This document shows positions 1 to 7,750 of a stretch of DNA of 22,071 nucleotides, piece after piece. This stretch comes from Betaproteobacteria bacterium (GTDB lineage Bacteria; Pseudomonadota; Gammaproteobacteria; Burkholderiales; Burkholderiaceae_E): the NCBI GenBank assembly GCA_009925965.1, contig RFPW01000013.1, positions 1-22,071 of the forward strand. Direction: 5' to 3'. Position 1 is the stretch's first letter. Each line of letters opens with the position of its first letter. The position numbers and the translations under genes were made by a program. Under the pieces are notes generated by a model. That model saw nothing but the letters and a program-made list of their open reading frames with translations, did no database searches and had not been told where the DNA came from.

Positions 1-1719
1 GTTGCGCAAATCGGCGTCAACGCGCAAGCCCTGCGAACGCAGCGTTTGCGCAACATTGGCGACGTAATCGGACTGCGCATCGGTGATTGATGCCACCACG
101 GCCTGCACCGGGGCGAGCCAGGCCGGCAGCGCTCCGGCGAACTGTTCAATCAGTAGCCCAACAAACCGTTCCATTGATCCGACGATCGCCCGATGCAACA
201 TCACCGGAACCTGACGCGTGTTGTCCGCCGCGACGTACTCGGCGCCCAGGCGACCGGGCATTGAGAAGTCCACCTGCATGGTGCCCACCTGCCACATCCG
301 ACCAATGGCGTCCTTGAGGGTGTATTCGATTTTGGGCCCGTAAAACGCACCTTCGCCTGGCGAGAGAACCACTTCGACGCCAGACCGTTGAAGGCTTTCG
401 ATCAACGCACCCTCGGCGCGATCCCAGATGGCATCGTCGCCAATGCGCTTTTCTGGGCGCAAGGCCACTTTGTACAAAATGTTGGTGAATCCGAAGTCGC
501 GGTAAACCTGTTGCACGACTTCGGTAAAGCGCGTGCACTCGTCTGCCATCTGATCTTCTGTACAGAAGATATGACCATCATCCTGCGTAAAACCACGCAC
601 CCGAAGCAATCCGTGCAATGAACCAGAGGGCTCGTTGCGGTGCACCTGCCCGAATTCGCCAAATCGCAGGGGCAGATCGCGGTAAGAGCGGAGCGAGCTC
701 TTATAAATCTGTACATGACCCGGACAATTCATCGGCTTGAGCGCGTATGACCGGTTTTCAGATTCGGTCGTAAACATCGCCTCGCGGTAGTTATCCCAGT
801 GCCCCGTTTTTTCCCACAGGGTACGGTCCAGAATCTGTGGGGCTTTGACTTCTAAGTACCCGTTATCGCGGTAGATGCCGCGCAAGTACTGCTCGACTTG
901 TTGCCATAGCGTCCAGCCCTTGGGGTGCCAAAAAACAAGCCCGGGCGCTTCGTCCTGAAAATGATAGAAATCAAGCTCACGTCCAAGCCGACGATGGTCA
1001 CGTCGCTCTGCTTCCTCGAGCATGTGCAGGTACGCATCCTGGTCTTCTTTGCGAGCCCACGCCGTCCCGTAAATCCGCTGGAGCTGCTCATTATTCGAAT
1101 CGCCGCGCCAGTAAGCGCCAGCCAGGCGCATGAGCTTGAAGACCTTGAGCTTGCCCGTTGACGGCACATGCGGGCCACGGCACAGGTCGATGAAGTCGCC
1201 CTCTCGGTAAAGACCAATCGGCTCACCGGCTGGAATCGACGCAATGATCTCGGCTTTGTAGTGCTCACCGATTGATTTAAAAAACGCGACCGCAGTATCG
1301 CGGTCCCATTCCTCGCGGACGACGGGTTCGTCCTTTCGGGCAAGCTCCGACATGCGGGCTTCGATCGCGAGAAGATCCTCGGGCGTGAACGGCCGTTTAT
1401 ACGAAAAATCGTAATAAAAACCGTTGTCGATCACTGGTCCAATCGTGACCTGCGCGTCGGGGAATAGCGACTTGACCGCATAGGCTAAAAGATGCGCGGT
1501 TGAATGACGAATAACGTCGACACCCTCTGCATCACGGTCGGTCACGATTGAGACGCGCGCGTCATGCTCGATACGGGCGGATAGATCGACCAGCTGATCA
1601 TCGATCTTTCCGGCCAATGCCGCTTTGGCTAGGCCAGGCCCAATCGATTGAGCAAGCTCGGCCAGGGTCACAGCAGCATCGAATGAACGGGTCGACCCGT
1701 CAGGCAGAGTCAGGATCAT
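1..1719 (-). CDS. thrS: Threonyl-tRNA synthetase, 3' end missing
   Basis: Charges tRNA-Thr with threonine and edits mischarged serine, in the cytoplasm. The gene runs off the left edge with 573 codons visible; the family is usually about 640 residues, so roughly 70 residues of the C-terminal anticodon-binding domain are missing. Visible in order: an N-terminal TGS domain opening MILTLPDGSTR, the editing region, and the class II catalytic core. The zinc ligands are recognisable as C332 (in MNCPGH), H383 (in DDGHIFC) and H509 (in HRAIVGSMERF), within two residues of the E. coli positions. The start at 1719 is chosen because the TGS domain begins there, although the Shine-Dalgarno sequence is poor. 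It lies 76 bp downstream of tRNA-Val on the same strand and may be co-transcribed with it. In many betaproteobacteria infC, rpmI and rplT follow; here that side is outside the window. Confidence 0.98.
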   Translation of the reverse strand, partial: MILTLPDGSTRSFDAAVTLAELAQSIGPGLAKAALAGKIDDQLVDLSARIEHDARVSIVTDRDAEGVDVIRHSTAHLLAYAVKSLFPDAQVTIGPVIDNGFYYDFSYKRPFTPEDLLAIEARMSELARKDEPVVREEWDRDTAVAFFKSIGEHYKAEIIASIPAGEPIGLYREGDFIDLCRGPHVPSTGKLKVFKLMRLAGAYWRGDSNNEQLQRIYGTAWARKEDQDAYLHMLEEAERRDHRRLGRELDFYHFQDEAPGLVFWHPKGWTLWQQVEQYLRGIYRDNGYLEVKAPQILDRTLWEKTGHWDNYREAMFTTESENRSYALKPMNCPGHVQIYKSSLRSYRDLPLRFGEFGQVHRNEPSGSLHGLLRVRGFTQDDGHIFCTEDQMADECTRFTEVVQQVYRDFGFTNILYKVALRPEKRIGDDAIWDRAEGALIESLQRSGVEVVLSPGEGAFYGPKIEYTLKDAIGRMWQVGTMQVDFSMPGRLGAEYVAADNTRQVPVMLHRAIVGSMERFVGLLIEQFAGALPAWLAPVQAVVASITDAQSDYVANVAQTLRSQGLRVDADLRN

Positions 1720-1773
1720 GAATGAGTCAACCCCAGCGGAGTTTTGGCGATCGGAATTGAAGATCGGATTTGG

Positions 1774-1801
1774 CTACCGGATTTCAGAGGAAATCTGGTA
1801 G
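1774..1801 (-). other. Hairpin at the tRNA-Val 3' end
   Basis: An inverted repeat of 12 bp arms (1774-1785 and 1790-1801) with a 4-base loop and one G-T pair. The right arm includes the encoded CCA end (1796-1798) and the last two acceptor-stem bases of tRNA-Val. No T-run follows on either strand, so it does not look like an intrinsic terminator. In the precursor RNA it could compete with the acceptor stem or position a 3'-processing nuclease. The structure is seen directly; the role is inference. Confidence 0.5.
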
Positions 1802-1872
1802 GCGCGATTGGATTCGAACCAACGACCCCCACCATGTCAAGGTGGTGCTCTAACCAACTGAGCTACGCGCCT
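1796..1872 (-). tRNA. tRNA-Val (anticodon GAC)
   Basis: A 77-base cloverleaf on the minus strand. The 7 bp acceptor stem AGGCGCG/CGCGCCT pairs fully. The D arm is GCTCAGTTGGTTAGAGC. The anticodon stem CCACC/GGTGG holds the loop TTGACAT, giving anticodon GAC. The T arm has the standard TTCGAAT loop. The CCA end is encoded (1796-1798). The 5' end overlaps the last 10 bases of the upstream permease reading frame, whose TAG stop is bases 8-10 of the tRNA. The next gene downstream on the same strand is thrS. Confidence 0.98.
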
Positions 1873-3509
1873 GCAGAGCCGCCAATATTAACACGCCACG
1901 CAAGCCAACCGGTTGGAATGAGCGCCAGCGCGACAATCACCAACGACGGCGCAGCCGCCATTGCGAGGCGTTCATCCGATGCAAACTGATAGGCCACGAC
2001 CGCTAGCGTGTCGAAGTCAAAAGGGCGCAAGACAAGAGTTGCGGGCAACTCCTTGAGGCCATCGACAAAGACCAGCAGGGCGGCCACCCCTAATGATGGC
2101 TTTAACAACGGCCAATGGACTCGGCGCAAAACACCTCCAGGAGCTTCGCCTAAAGAACGGGCGCTCGAATCCATCGCCGGACTAACGCGCTTAAGCCCAG
2201 CCTGCAAGGACTGAAAGGCTACCGAGAAAAAGCGGACGCTATAGGCCCAGACCAGAACCCAAAGGCCGCCGCGTAACCAAGGCAACCCCATCCAGTCCGC
2301 TAGCTGCAGGATCGCCAACATACCGACCGCGATCACAACGCCTGGTAAGGCATAGCCGCTACAGGCCACCCGGGAAGCCCAAACATTCCAGGCCCCCGGT
2401 GCAAACCGCACGGCATACGCGGCCAACAAAGCGGCGGTCACCGTGACGACCGAACCGCTCGCACCGAGCAGCGCTGAATTCAGCGTCCAGGACCAGATCC
2501 GGTCGTCAAAACCCGTATCCGCAAACCCGGCGGCTCGAACCAGCAAGAGCACTGGCGCAAGGAACCCGAGTACCACTGGGGTAGCACACGCAACAACCGC
2601 CCAGAATGCGCTGGCGCCTCGCAGTGGGCGTCTGGGCGCCATCCGTCCGACGCGGGGAGGCGACTCGAGCTGGCTACGGAATCGTCGCTCGACCCAGGCA
2701 ACAGCTCCCAATCCAACAAGCAATATCACCGCGAGCCGGGCAGCGGCCACCGAATCCCCCATACCTTGCCATGCCCGATAGATGCCCGCAGACAATGTAT
2801 CAACTGCAAAGTACGACACCGCGCCAAAGTCAGCCAGAGTCTCCATCAGAACCAGCGCTGCACCCGCCACAATCGCCGGTCGAGCCGCGGGGATCGTTAC
2901 TTTCCACCACAACGACAGCCCGGAGATCCCAAGACTTCGGGCCGCATCGGCAAGCGCTTGACTGCGCTCCGCGAAGGCCACGCGAGCGAGCAAAAATACG
3001 TAGGGATACAGGGCGAGGCTCAACATCATCGCTGCACCCGCCATCGATCGAATCTCGAACCAACGTCCGGGCCCACCGACCAGCCCGCCGGTTAACTGAG
3101 CCAGCGACCGTCGAATGCTCCCCGACGAATCAAGCGCATCCGTATAGGCATAGGCCATCACAAACGCTGGCATGGCCAGTGGCAGTACCAAGGCGGGCAA
3201 CAGCCACCGGCGCAGCGGGAATTCAAAAGCCGCCACTAACCACGCGCAGCCCACCCCCATCAGGAGCGTCAGGCACAGCACGGCAGCCGATAATTCAATG
3301 GAAGCCAACACAAAGCGCGGCAGGACCGTTTGAACCAGATGCGCAATCGTGCCCTGCGGCTCGCCAAGTCCCGCTTGAAACAGGACTGCCACAACGGGTG
3401 CGATCACCAATAACGCAGCAGCGGTCGCAACGAAATACAAGGAACGGGTGGCAGTCAAAGCTGGGGCGTTAGAATTTCGTGAATCTAAATTATAGTCATT
3501 CGCATTCAT
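1863..3509 (-). CDS. Iron(III)-type ABC transporter permease, fused two-domain
   Basis: Inner-membrane channel subunit of a binding-protein-dependent importer of the FbpB/AfuB class (ferric iron), related to ThiP. The 548 residues contain two MetI-like permease halves. Each has an EAA loop that docks the ATPase: one near residues 188-217 (DAARSLGISG...IPAARP) and one near 448-470 (SSARSLGEAPGG...WPLLKP). The stretch GLKELPATLVLRPFDFDTLA near 484-503 is typical of iron-type members. About a dozen hydrophobic segments are visible. The ATG at 3507-3509 overlaps the ATG of the divergent ATPase gene, and the first ~17 residues (polar, encoded partly by a Fur-like box) are not conserved-looking, so the true start may be further in, for example TTG codons at residues 18 or 24. 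The 3' end runs 10 bases into tRNA-Val. No substrate-binding protein for this system lies in the window. Confidence 0.9.
   Translation of the reverse strand: MNANDYNLDSRNSNAPALTATRSLYFVATAAALLVIAPVVAVLFQAGLGEPQGTIAHLVQTVLPRFVLASIELSAAVLCLTLLMGVGCAWLVAAFEFPLRRWLLPALVLPLAMPAFVMAYAYTDALDSSGSIRRSLAQLTGGLVGGPGRWFEIRSMAGAAMMLSLALYPYVFLLARVAFAERSQALADAARSLGISGLSLWWKVTIPAARPAIVAGAALVLMETLADFGAVSYFAVDTLSAGIYRAWQGMGDSVAAARLAVILLVGLGAVAWVERRFRSQLESPPRVGRMAPRRPLRGASAFWAVVACATPVVLGFLAPVLLLVRAAGFADTGFDDRIWSWTLNSALLGASGSVVTVTAALLAAYAVRFAPGAWNVWASRVACSGYALPGVVIAVGMLAILQLADWMGLPWLRGGLWVLVWAYSVRFFSVAFQSLQAGLKRVSPAMDSSARSLGEAPGGVLRRVHWPLLKPSLGVAALLVFVDGLKELPATLVLRPFDFDTLAVVAYQFASDERLAMAAAPSLVIVALALIPTGWLAWRVNIGGSAGA
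1885..1890 (-). promoter_or_regulatory. Possible -10 element for tRNA-Val
   Basis: The minus strand reads TAATAT here, followed by a GC-rich discriminator (TGGCGGC), placing a transcription start about 6 bases before the mature tRNA 5' end. GC-rich discriminators are typical of stringently controlled stable-RNA promoters. No convincing -35 hexamer sits 16-18 bp upstream, so this is tentative. If real, it lies inside the last codons of the permease gene. Confidence 0.3.
3490..3504. promoter_or_regulatory. Fur-box-like sequence in divergent iron-transporter promoter
   Basis: The plus strand reads TTATAGT-C-ATTCGCA. Against the 7-1-7 Fur consensus TGATAAT-N-ATTATCA it matches 10 of 14 arm positions. 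It lies 3 bp from the ATPase ATG and inside the proposed 5' end of the permease gene. It also contains the only good -10 candidates: TATAGT (plus, 3491-3496) and TATAAT (minus, 3489-3494). Fur bound here would block transcription in both directions. That fits iron-uptake genes, but binding is inferred from the motif and context only. Confidence 0.5.
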
Positions 3510-4596
3510 GCCACTTCTTGAGATCGATCAACTCACGGTGCATTTCCCCGGAACCACCGACCCCGTGGTGCGGGCGTTGTCGCTCAATCTGCGGCGCGGA
3601 GAGATCGGCTGCGTGCTCGGTCCATCGGGATGTGGCAAGACGACGGTCTTGCGGGCGATCGCAGGGTTCATCGCCCCGAGCGCAGGACTCATCCGTTTAG
3701 ATGGACAACAGGTCGCGGGCCCCGACCGTGTGGTGGCCCCTGAGCGGCGGGGTGTTGGGGTAGTTTTTCAGGACTACGCTCTCTTCCCTCACCTGACCGT
3801 GGCTGAAAATGTGGCTTTCGGTTTGCGCCACTGGACGAAGATTGAGCGGGCCAAGCGTGTAGCGGAATTACTGGTGCTTGTCGGCTTAGCCGATGTGGGA
3901 AAACGTGGCACCCAGGGGCTCTCCGGGGGCCAGCAGCAGCGCGTTGCTCTGGCCCGGGCATTGGCGCCGCGGCCCCGACTGCTCTTGATGGATGAGCCTT
4001 TCTCAAACCTGGACCCCGACCTGCGCGAGCGGCTGGCGATCGAGGTGCGTGAGATCCTGCAGGCCGATGGGACAACCGCGCTGCTGGTCACCCATGATCA
4101 ACTTGAAGCGTTCGCGATGGCCGACACCATTGGCGTGATGCATGAAGGTCGGATCGAGCAGTGGGACGCCCCGTGGATGCTTTATCACCGGCCTGCCAGC
4201 CGCGTGGTCGCAGACTTCATCGGACTAGGCGCCTTCCTGCCGGGGCGGCGCGTCGTGCATGGCAGCACAGCGCAACTTGAGATGGAATGTGGGACGCTCC
4301 CAATACCCGATGCGGATCGATCATCGCTCGAGCGGAACGCCGATGCACAAGGACGCGTCACTGTGCTTTTGCGACCGGATGATGTGGTCCACGATGACGC
4401 CAGCCCTTTGCAGGCCGAAGTGGTCCGCAAGGCATTTCGCGGTGCTGATTTCCTTTACACGCTGCGTCTACGGAGCGGCGCAACCATGTTGGCAATGGTC
4501 CCCAGCCATCACGATCACGCGGTGGGCGAACAGATCGGCGTCCGGTTTGACGCCGATCACGTGATTACCTTTTCCCCAACGCCTGCCAGAGCTTAA
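3508..4596 (+). CDS. Iron(III)-type ABC transporter ATP-binding protein
   Basis: ATPase that powers the divergently encoded permease, at the cytoplasmic face of the membrane; FbpC/AfuC class, 362 residues as expected. Visible motifs: Walker A GPSGCGKT (38-45), Q-loop Q88 (in VVFQDY), signature LSGGQ (138-142), Walker B with D162 and E163 (LLLMDEP), and the switch histidine H196. The ~120 residues after the ATPase core form the regulatory TOBE/OB-type domain seen in this class. The ATG at 3508 fits homologue-like N-termini (MPLLEIDQLTV) but has no Shine-Dalgarno sequence. With a -10 candidate (TATAGT) at 3491-3496 the transcript would be leaderless or nearly so. The 3' end overlaps the convergent channel gene by 32 bp. 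Confidence 0.93.
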   Translation: MPLLEIDQLTVHFPGTTDPVVRALSLNLRRGEIGCVLGPSGCGKTTVLRAIAGFIAPSAGLIRLDGQQVAGPDRVVAPERRGVGVVFQDYALFPHLTVAENVAFGLRHWTKIERAKRVAELLVLVGLADVGKRGTQGLSGGQQQRVALARALAPRPRLLLMDEPFSNLDPDLRERLAIEVREILQADGTTALLVTHDQLEAFAMADTIGVMHEGRIEQWDAPWMLYHRPASRVVADFIGLGAFLPGRRVVHGSTAQLEMECGTLPIPDADRSSLERNADAQGRVTVLLRPDDVVHDDASPLQAEVVRKAFRGADFLYTLRLRSGATMLAMVPSHHDHAVGEQIGVRFDADHVITFSPTPARA

Positions 4597-6301
4597 GGTC
4601 CTGCACATCGCCACGACTCGGATCCGCAAACATGGCGTCGACCGGCGTCGCGTCGGGCAACGATGCGCGAATCATGCGAAGACGTGAAATGACCAGTCGG
4701 GCCTGCTCGAATGCCAGTTCTGGCTGAGCTGCTAAGGCATCCACGGGGATCGTCATCGCTGGTGCCCCCGAACCGGCTTGAGCTGAACCGCCGGCCCCGC
4801 CCTGATCGCCGTGAGCGCTCTCCTGACGGATCTGATTCATCAACTCACGAGAACTCGCTCTCTCATGTTGTTCTTTGACACGATCCGCTTCTTCGCGCGC
4901 CTCCTCGACCAGGAGTCGCCTGACTTTCGCGACAACCCGATCCACCTCTGATGGGGCCATGTGAAGGGTTTTGGCTTCGGCCGCGAGCATCTCGCGCTCG
5001 ATCTTGTCGATCTCGCCGTCGTGCAAGGTCTCGCGGACTTTGGTTTCAAACTCAGCCCGGTCGATTCGCAACTGGTCGGTAAATGCGGAGGCCAGAAGGC
5101 CGGCCGGAATCGCGAACAGGGCAATCCCCAGCATCGAGAGGATCGCCGTGAAAGCACGGCCGAGGCCCGTCACAGGCGAAATATCGCCATAGCCCATGCT
5201 GGCGAGCGTGATCACCGCCCAATAAATCGACTGGGGAATGTTCTCGAACTTGTCCGGCTGCGCCTCGTGCTCAAACAGGTACCCCAGGCTCGCGGTCAGA
5301 ATAACGATCAGGACGAGTACGAAATAGGCCGCATTCATTGTTTCCTTTTCGCGCCGCAACACCTTGATAAGGGTCCCCATCGCGCCGCTGTAGCGCGTGA
5401 GCTTGAGCAAGCGCAACAAACGGAACACCCGCATGAATCGCAAATCAAACAGGTGGTTTAGGAAGAGCTCGAGGAAGAACGGTGCGATTGCGACCAAGTC
5501 AATGATCGCTCCGCCCGTGGTTCCGTATTTAAGGCGCGACATGAACGTAAAGCGATGCTTGAACGCTTCGTCCTCCGGGATGGAATAGATTCGCGCCAGA
5601 TATTCAGTTGAAAACAACGCGACTGCGATGTAATCGAGGACTTTGAACTCGAAGGCGAGCGGTTCATGAATCGAATGGACCGTCTCCAAAATGACGGCGA
5701 CAACCGATAACAAGACCCAGAACGCAAAAAAGCTGTCGATCATTGACCCCAGCGCGCCCGACTGCGGAGTCAGGAAAAAGAGCGAATGCACTTTTTGGCG
5801 GAAGGTCCGGCCGACGTTGCGCTCGCGGAATTCGCGGATCGCTGGAACGAGGATGCGCGTCAGTTTGAGCAGACGCAGCAGACGTAGCGCCCTCAGAGCC
5901 CGCAAATCAACCGAAATAAACAGAGACAAATAGAACGGGAGAATCGCGGCCAAGTCGATGATCGACATCGGCTGTGTTGCCCAGCGCAGGCGAGTGAGGC
6001 CCTTGCCCTTGAACTCAGGCATCTCGGGCGCTGTGTAAAAGCGCAAAACATATTCGACCGTGAATACCACCAGCGAGAACATGTCGAAGACATGAAACAG
6101 TCCGGCGTTGGGCTCGTGAATCGCCGGAACATGCTCCAGCATGAGCGCGAGCAAATTGGCAATGATGAGCGTTGCCGTGAAGCTATCAAATCGCTCCTGG
6201 TAGTTGCCGGGGCGATTGGTGTCAAACAGTGCGGCGTAAATCTGCGCCCGAATCCCGAACGGTTTAGATAACTCTGCGGACTGGATCGGTTGGGAAGACA
6301 T
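4565..6301 (-). CDS. Potassium-channel-like protein with two tandem voltage sensors and one pore
   Basis: Inner-membrane ion channel, 578 residues. The first voltage-sensor domain has S1 ~42-58, S2 ~70-88, S3 ~110-128 and an S4 with R134, R137, R140, R143, K146, R149 spaced every third residue. No pore follows it. A second sensor begins near 190, with S4 charges R288, R291, R294, R297, K300, R303. Then come S5, a pore loop with filter SMGYGD (368-373) and S6. Both sensors share IHEP after S1 and RLLRLLKLTR in S4, which indicates internal duplication. GYG implies potassium selectivity. The cytoplasmic tail (415-578) is charged and helical, with a DGEID...ERE stretch resembling TerB-like helices, then a Gly/Ala-rich linker. 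The start is the ATG at 6299-6301, with AGGAG six bases upstream; an upstream in-frame TTG at 6322 lacks such a site. It follows the kinase gene by 36 bp with no visible terminator. Confidence 0.88.
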   Translation of the reverse strand: MSSQPIQSAELSKPFGIRAQIYAALFDTNRPGNYQERFDSFTATLIIANLLALMLEHVPAIHEPNAGLFHVFDMFSLVVFTVEYVLRFYTAPEMPEFKGKGLTRLRWATQPMSIIDLAAILPFYLSLFISVDLRALRALRLLRLLKLTRILVPAIREFRERNVGRTFRQKVHSLFFLTPQSGALGSMIDSFFAFWVLLSVVAVILETVHSIHEPLAFEFKVLDYIAVALFSTEYLARIYSIPEDEAFKHRFTFMSRLKYGTTGGAIIDLVAIAPFFLELFLNHLFDLRFMRVFRLLRLLKLTRYSGAMGTLIKVLRREKETMNAAYFVLVLIVILTASLGYLFEHEAQPDKFENIPQSIYWAVITLASMGYGDISPVTGLGRAFTAILSMLGIALFAIPAGLLASAFTDQLRIDRAEFETKVRETLHDGEIDKIEREMLAAEAKTLHMAPSEVDRVVAKVRRLLVEEAREEADRVKEQHERASSRELMNQIRQESAHGDQGGAGGSAQAGSGAPAMTIPVDALAAQPELAFEQARLVISRLRMIRASLPDATPVDAMFADPSRGDVQDLKLWQALGKR

Positions 6302-6337
6302 CAACACTCCTGCCGGAAACAAACCAGATTGGTCGAT

Positions 6338-7750
6338 TCAACGATGCATATCATATCCGGGAAAGCTCAAAACCACCGCTAACCCACCGAATTTGCTCGT
6401 ATTTAATGTCACGGTCGCCCCATGCAAAGTCGCAATCTCCCGCACAATTGCCAAACCAAGCCCGCTCCCCTCGCCCAAAGCGCCTCGACCACGCGTAAAT
6501 CGCTCGAACACCTGATCGCGCTCATCCGGGGAAATCCCCGGACCCGAATCAGAAATGATGACCCGCGCGGGGTTTTCGGCTAATTCAATGAGAACGCGTC
6601 CACCGGTCGGTGTGTAGCGAATCGCGTTATCGAGCAAATTGCCAAGTGCTTCAGACAACAATTCAGGTTGCATCCGTACCGAGATCGAGTCGCCCAGGGC
6701 CACGAGCTCAAGGTCGACGCCCTTGCTCAGCGCCTGGTCGACATGGGCCGCCCCGACATCCTGGACCAAGTTCACCAGGTCACCGATCCGATCATTCAAG
6801 TCGTGCCCCTCTTCGGGATCGAGTCGACCGATCGCCAGCAGTTGCTGGACCAGCCGAGCCATTCGACGGGTCGTTTGCTTGAGCTCGTTTAACAGGTCCC
6901 GCACTTCGGTGGGATCCTGCGTTTCGATCGCCCGGCGCAACCCCAATTGAAGTCCGGCCAATGGCGTCCTAAGCTGATGTGCGGCGGTCAACGCGAACTG
7001 ACGCTCGCGGGCCAACATGGCCCGGATCCGGGCGAGCAAATCATTGAGGGCGGTCGCAAAAGGCAGTAACTCTCTGGGCACGTCATCATCGCGCACCGGT
7101 TGAAGAGACGCATGGGCGCTCTCTTTCCAGCGCGCTGCAATGGCTTCAAGTGGGCGCACGGTCCGTCGCACCGCCTCGTAAATAGCGATCGTGGCCGCTA
7201 TGACCAGCGCGACCATCGGCCATAAAACCCACTCGAGCTCTTGTCGGGTTCTGTTGCGTTTGATGACGGTCTCAGCCACCAGAATCGTCACGCCATCTTC
7301 CCCAGCAGGCCCCGCCAGATTAATTCTCGCGATTCGAACGTCCTGCTGATCAAGCCAACCCGCAAAAGCCTGACCTCGGGTTCGATCACCAGACTCGCGA
7401 TCGCCTTCGAGGGGTATGTCCGGGCGACCCACAATCAAGCGATCACCCTGATGGACGCTGAAATAGACCCGATCGACCTCGTCATAGAGCAAAACGGTCT
7501 GAGCGGCGACCGGTAAATTAACCAATGCACGCCCCTGCTCGAACCGCACCGCAGCACCCACCGATCGCGCTGCATCGAGCAACCAGCTGTCAAACGCGCG
7601 GTCCACCAGGCGTTGCGCTGTGTAAACGCCAAGCACTGCGGTGGTGACCATAATGAGTAGCAATGGCAGAAGCAGCCGGATCAGGAGATCGCGTTTCAAC
7701 CATTGAGCAGGCTTGCCCCGCGGGCTGATCGCCCCCGCACGATCAATCAT
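6338..7750 (-). CDS. Two-component sensor histidine kinase (TctE/QseC type)
   Basis: Inner-membrane sensor kinase, 470 residues from the ATG at 7748-7750. Two membrane helices (about 24-43 and 174-191) flank a ~130-residue periplasmic sensor of the kind found in TctE-like kinases. A HAMP-like stretch follows. The phosphorylated histidine is H258 in TAAHQLRTPL. The N box (NLLDNAIRYT), G1 (DSGPGIS) and G2 (GSGLGLAIV) are all intact, so the enzyme should be active. The ATG overlaps the end of the response regulator gene by 8 bp, so the two are translationally coupled. An upstream TTG at 7771 is in frame but would overlap the regulator more. The divergent metal-efflux operon suggests a metal ion or related stress as signal; the ligand itself is not readable from the sequence. 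Confidence 0.95.
   Translation of the reverse strand: MIDRAGAISPRGKPAQWLKRDLLIRLLLPLLLIMVTTAVLGVYTAQRLVDRAFDSWLLDAARSVGAAVRFEQGRALVNLPVAAQTVLLYDEVDRVYFSVHQGDRLIVGRPDIPLEGDRESGDRTRGQAFAGWLDQQDVRIARINLAGPAGEDGVTILVAETVIKRNRTRQELEWVLWPMVALVIAATIAIYEAVRRTVRPLEAIAARWKESAHASLQPVRDDDVPRELLPFATALNDLLARIRAMLARERQFALTAAHQLRTPLAGLQLGLRRAIETQDPTEVRDLLNELKQTTRRMARLVQQLLAIGRLDPEEGHDLNDRIGDLVNLVQDVGAAHVDQALSKGVDLELVALGDSISVRMQPELLSEALGNLLDNAIRYTPTGGRVLIELAENPARVIISDSGPGISPDERDQVFERFTRGRGALGEGSGLGLAIVREIATLHGATVTLNTSKFGGLAVVLSFPGYDMHR

Noticed and set aside
146..538. Minus-strand 130-codon frame and neighbouring frames inside 1-1719
   Set aside because: They lie out of frame within thrS, whose motifs and zinc ligands are continuous through the region.
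1796..1872. tRNA-Val as a possible integration site for a mobile element
   Set aside because: No integrase, direct repeat of the tRNA 3' end, or change in base composition is seen on either side.
2606..3472. Long plus-strand open frame of 288 codons opposite the iron-type permease
   Set aside because: It is antisense to a clear two-domain permease, rich in Arg, Pro, Ser and Thr, with no domain-like features; this is a GC-driven shadow frame.
6302..6322. Upstream TTG start adding seven residues to the channel protein
   Set aside because: The ATG at 6299-6301 has a strong AGGAG at proper spacing; the TTG has none.
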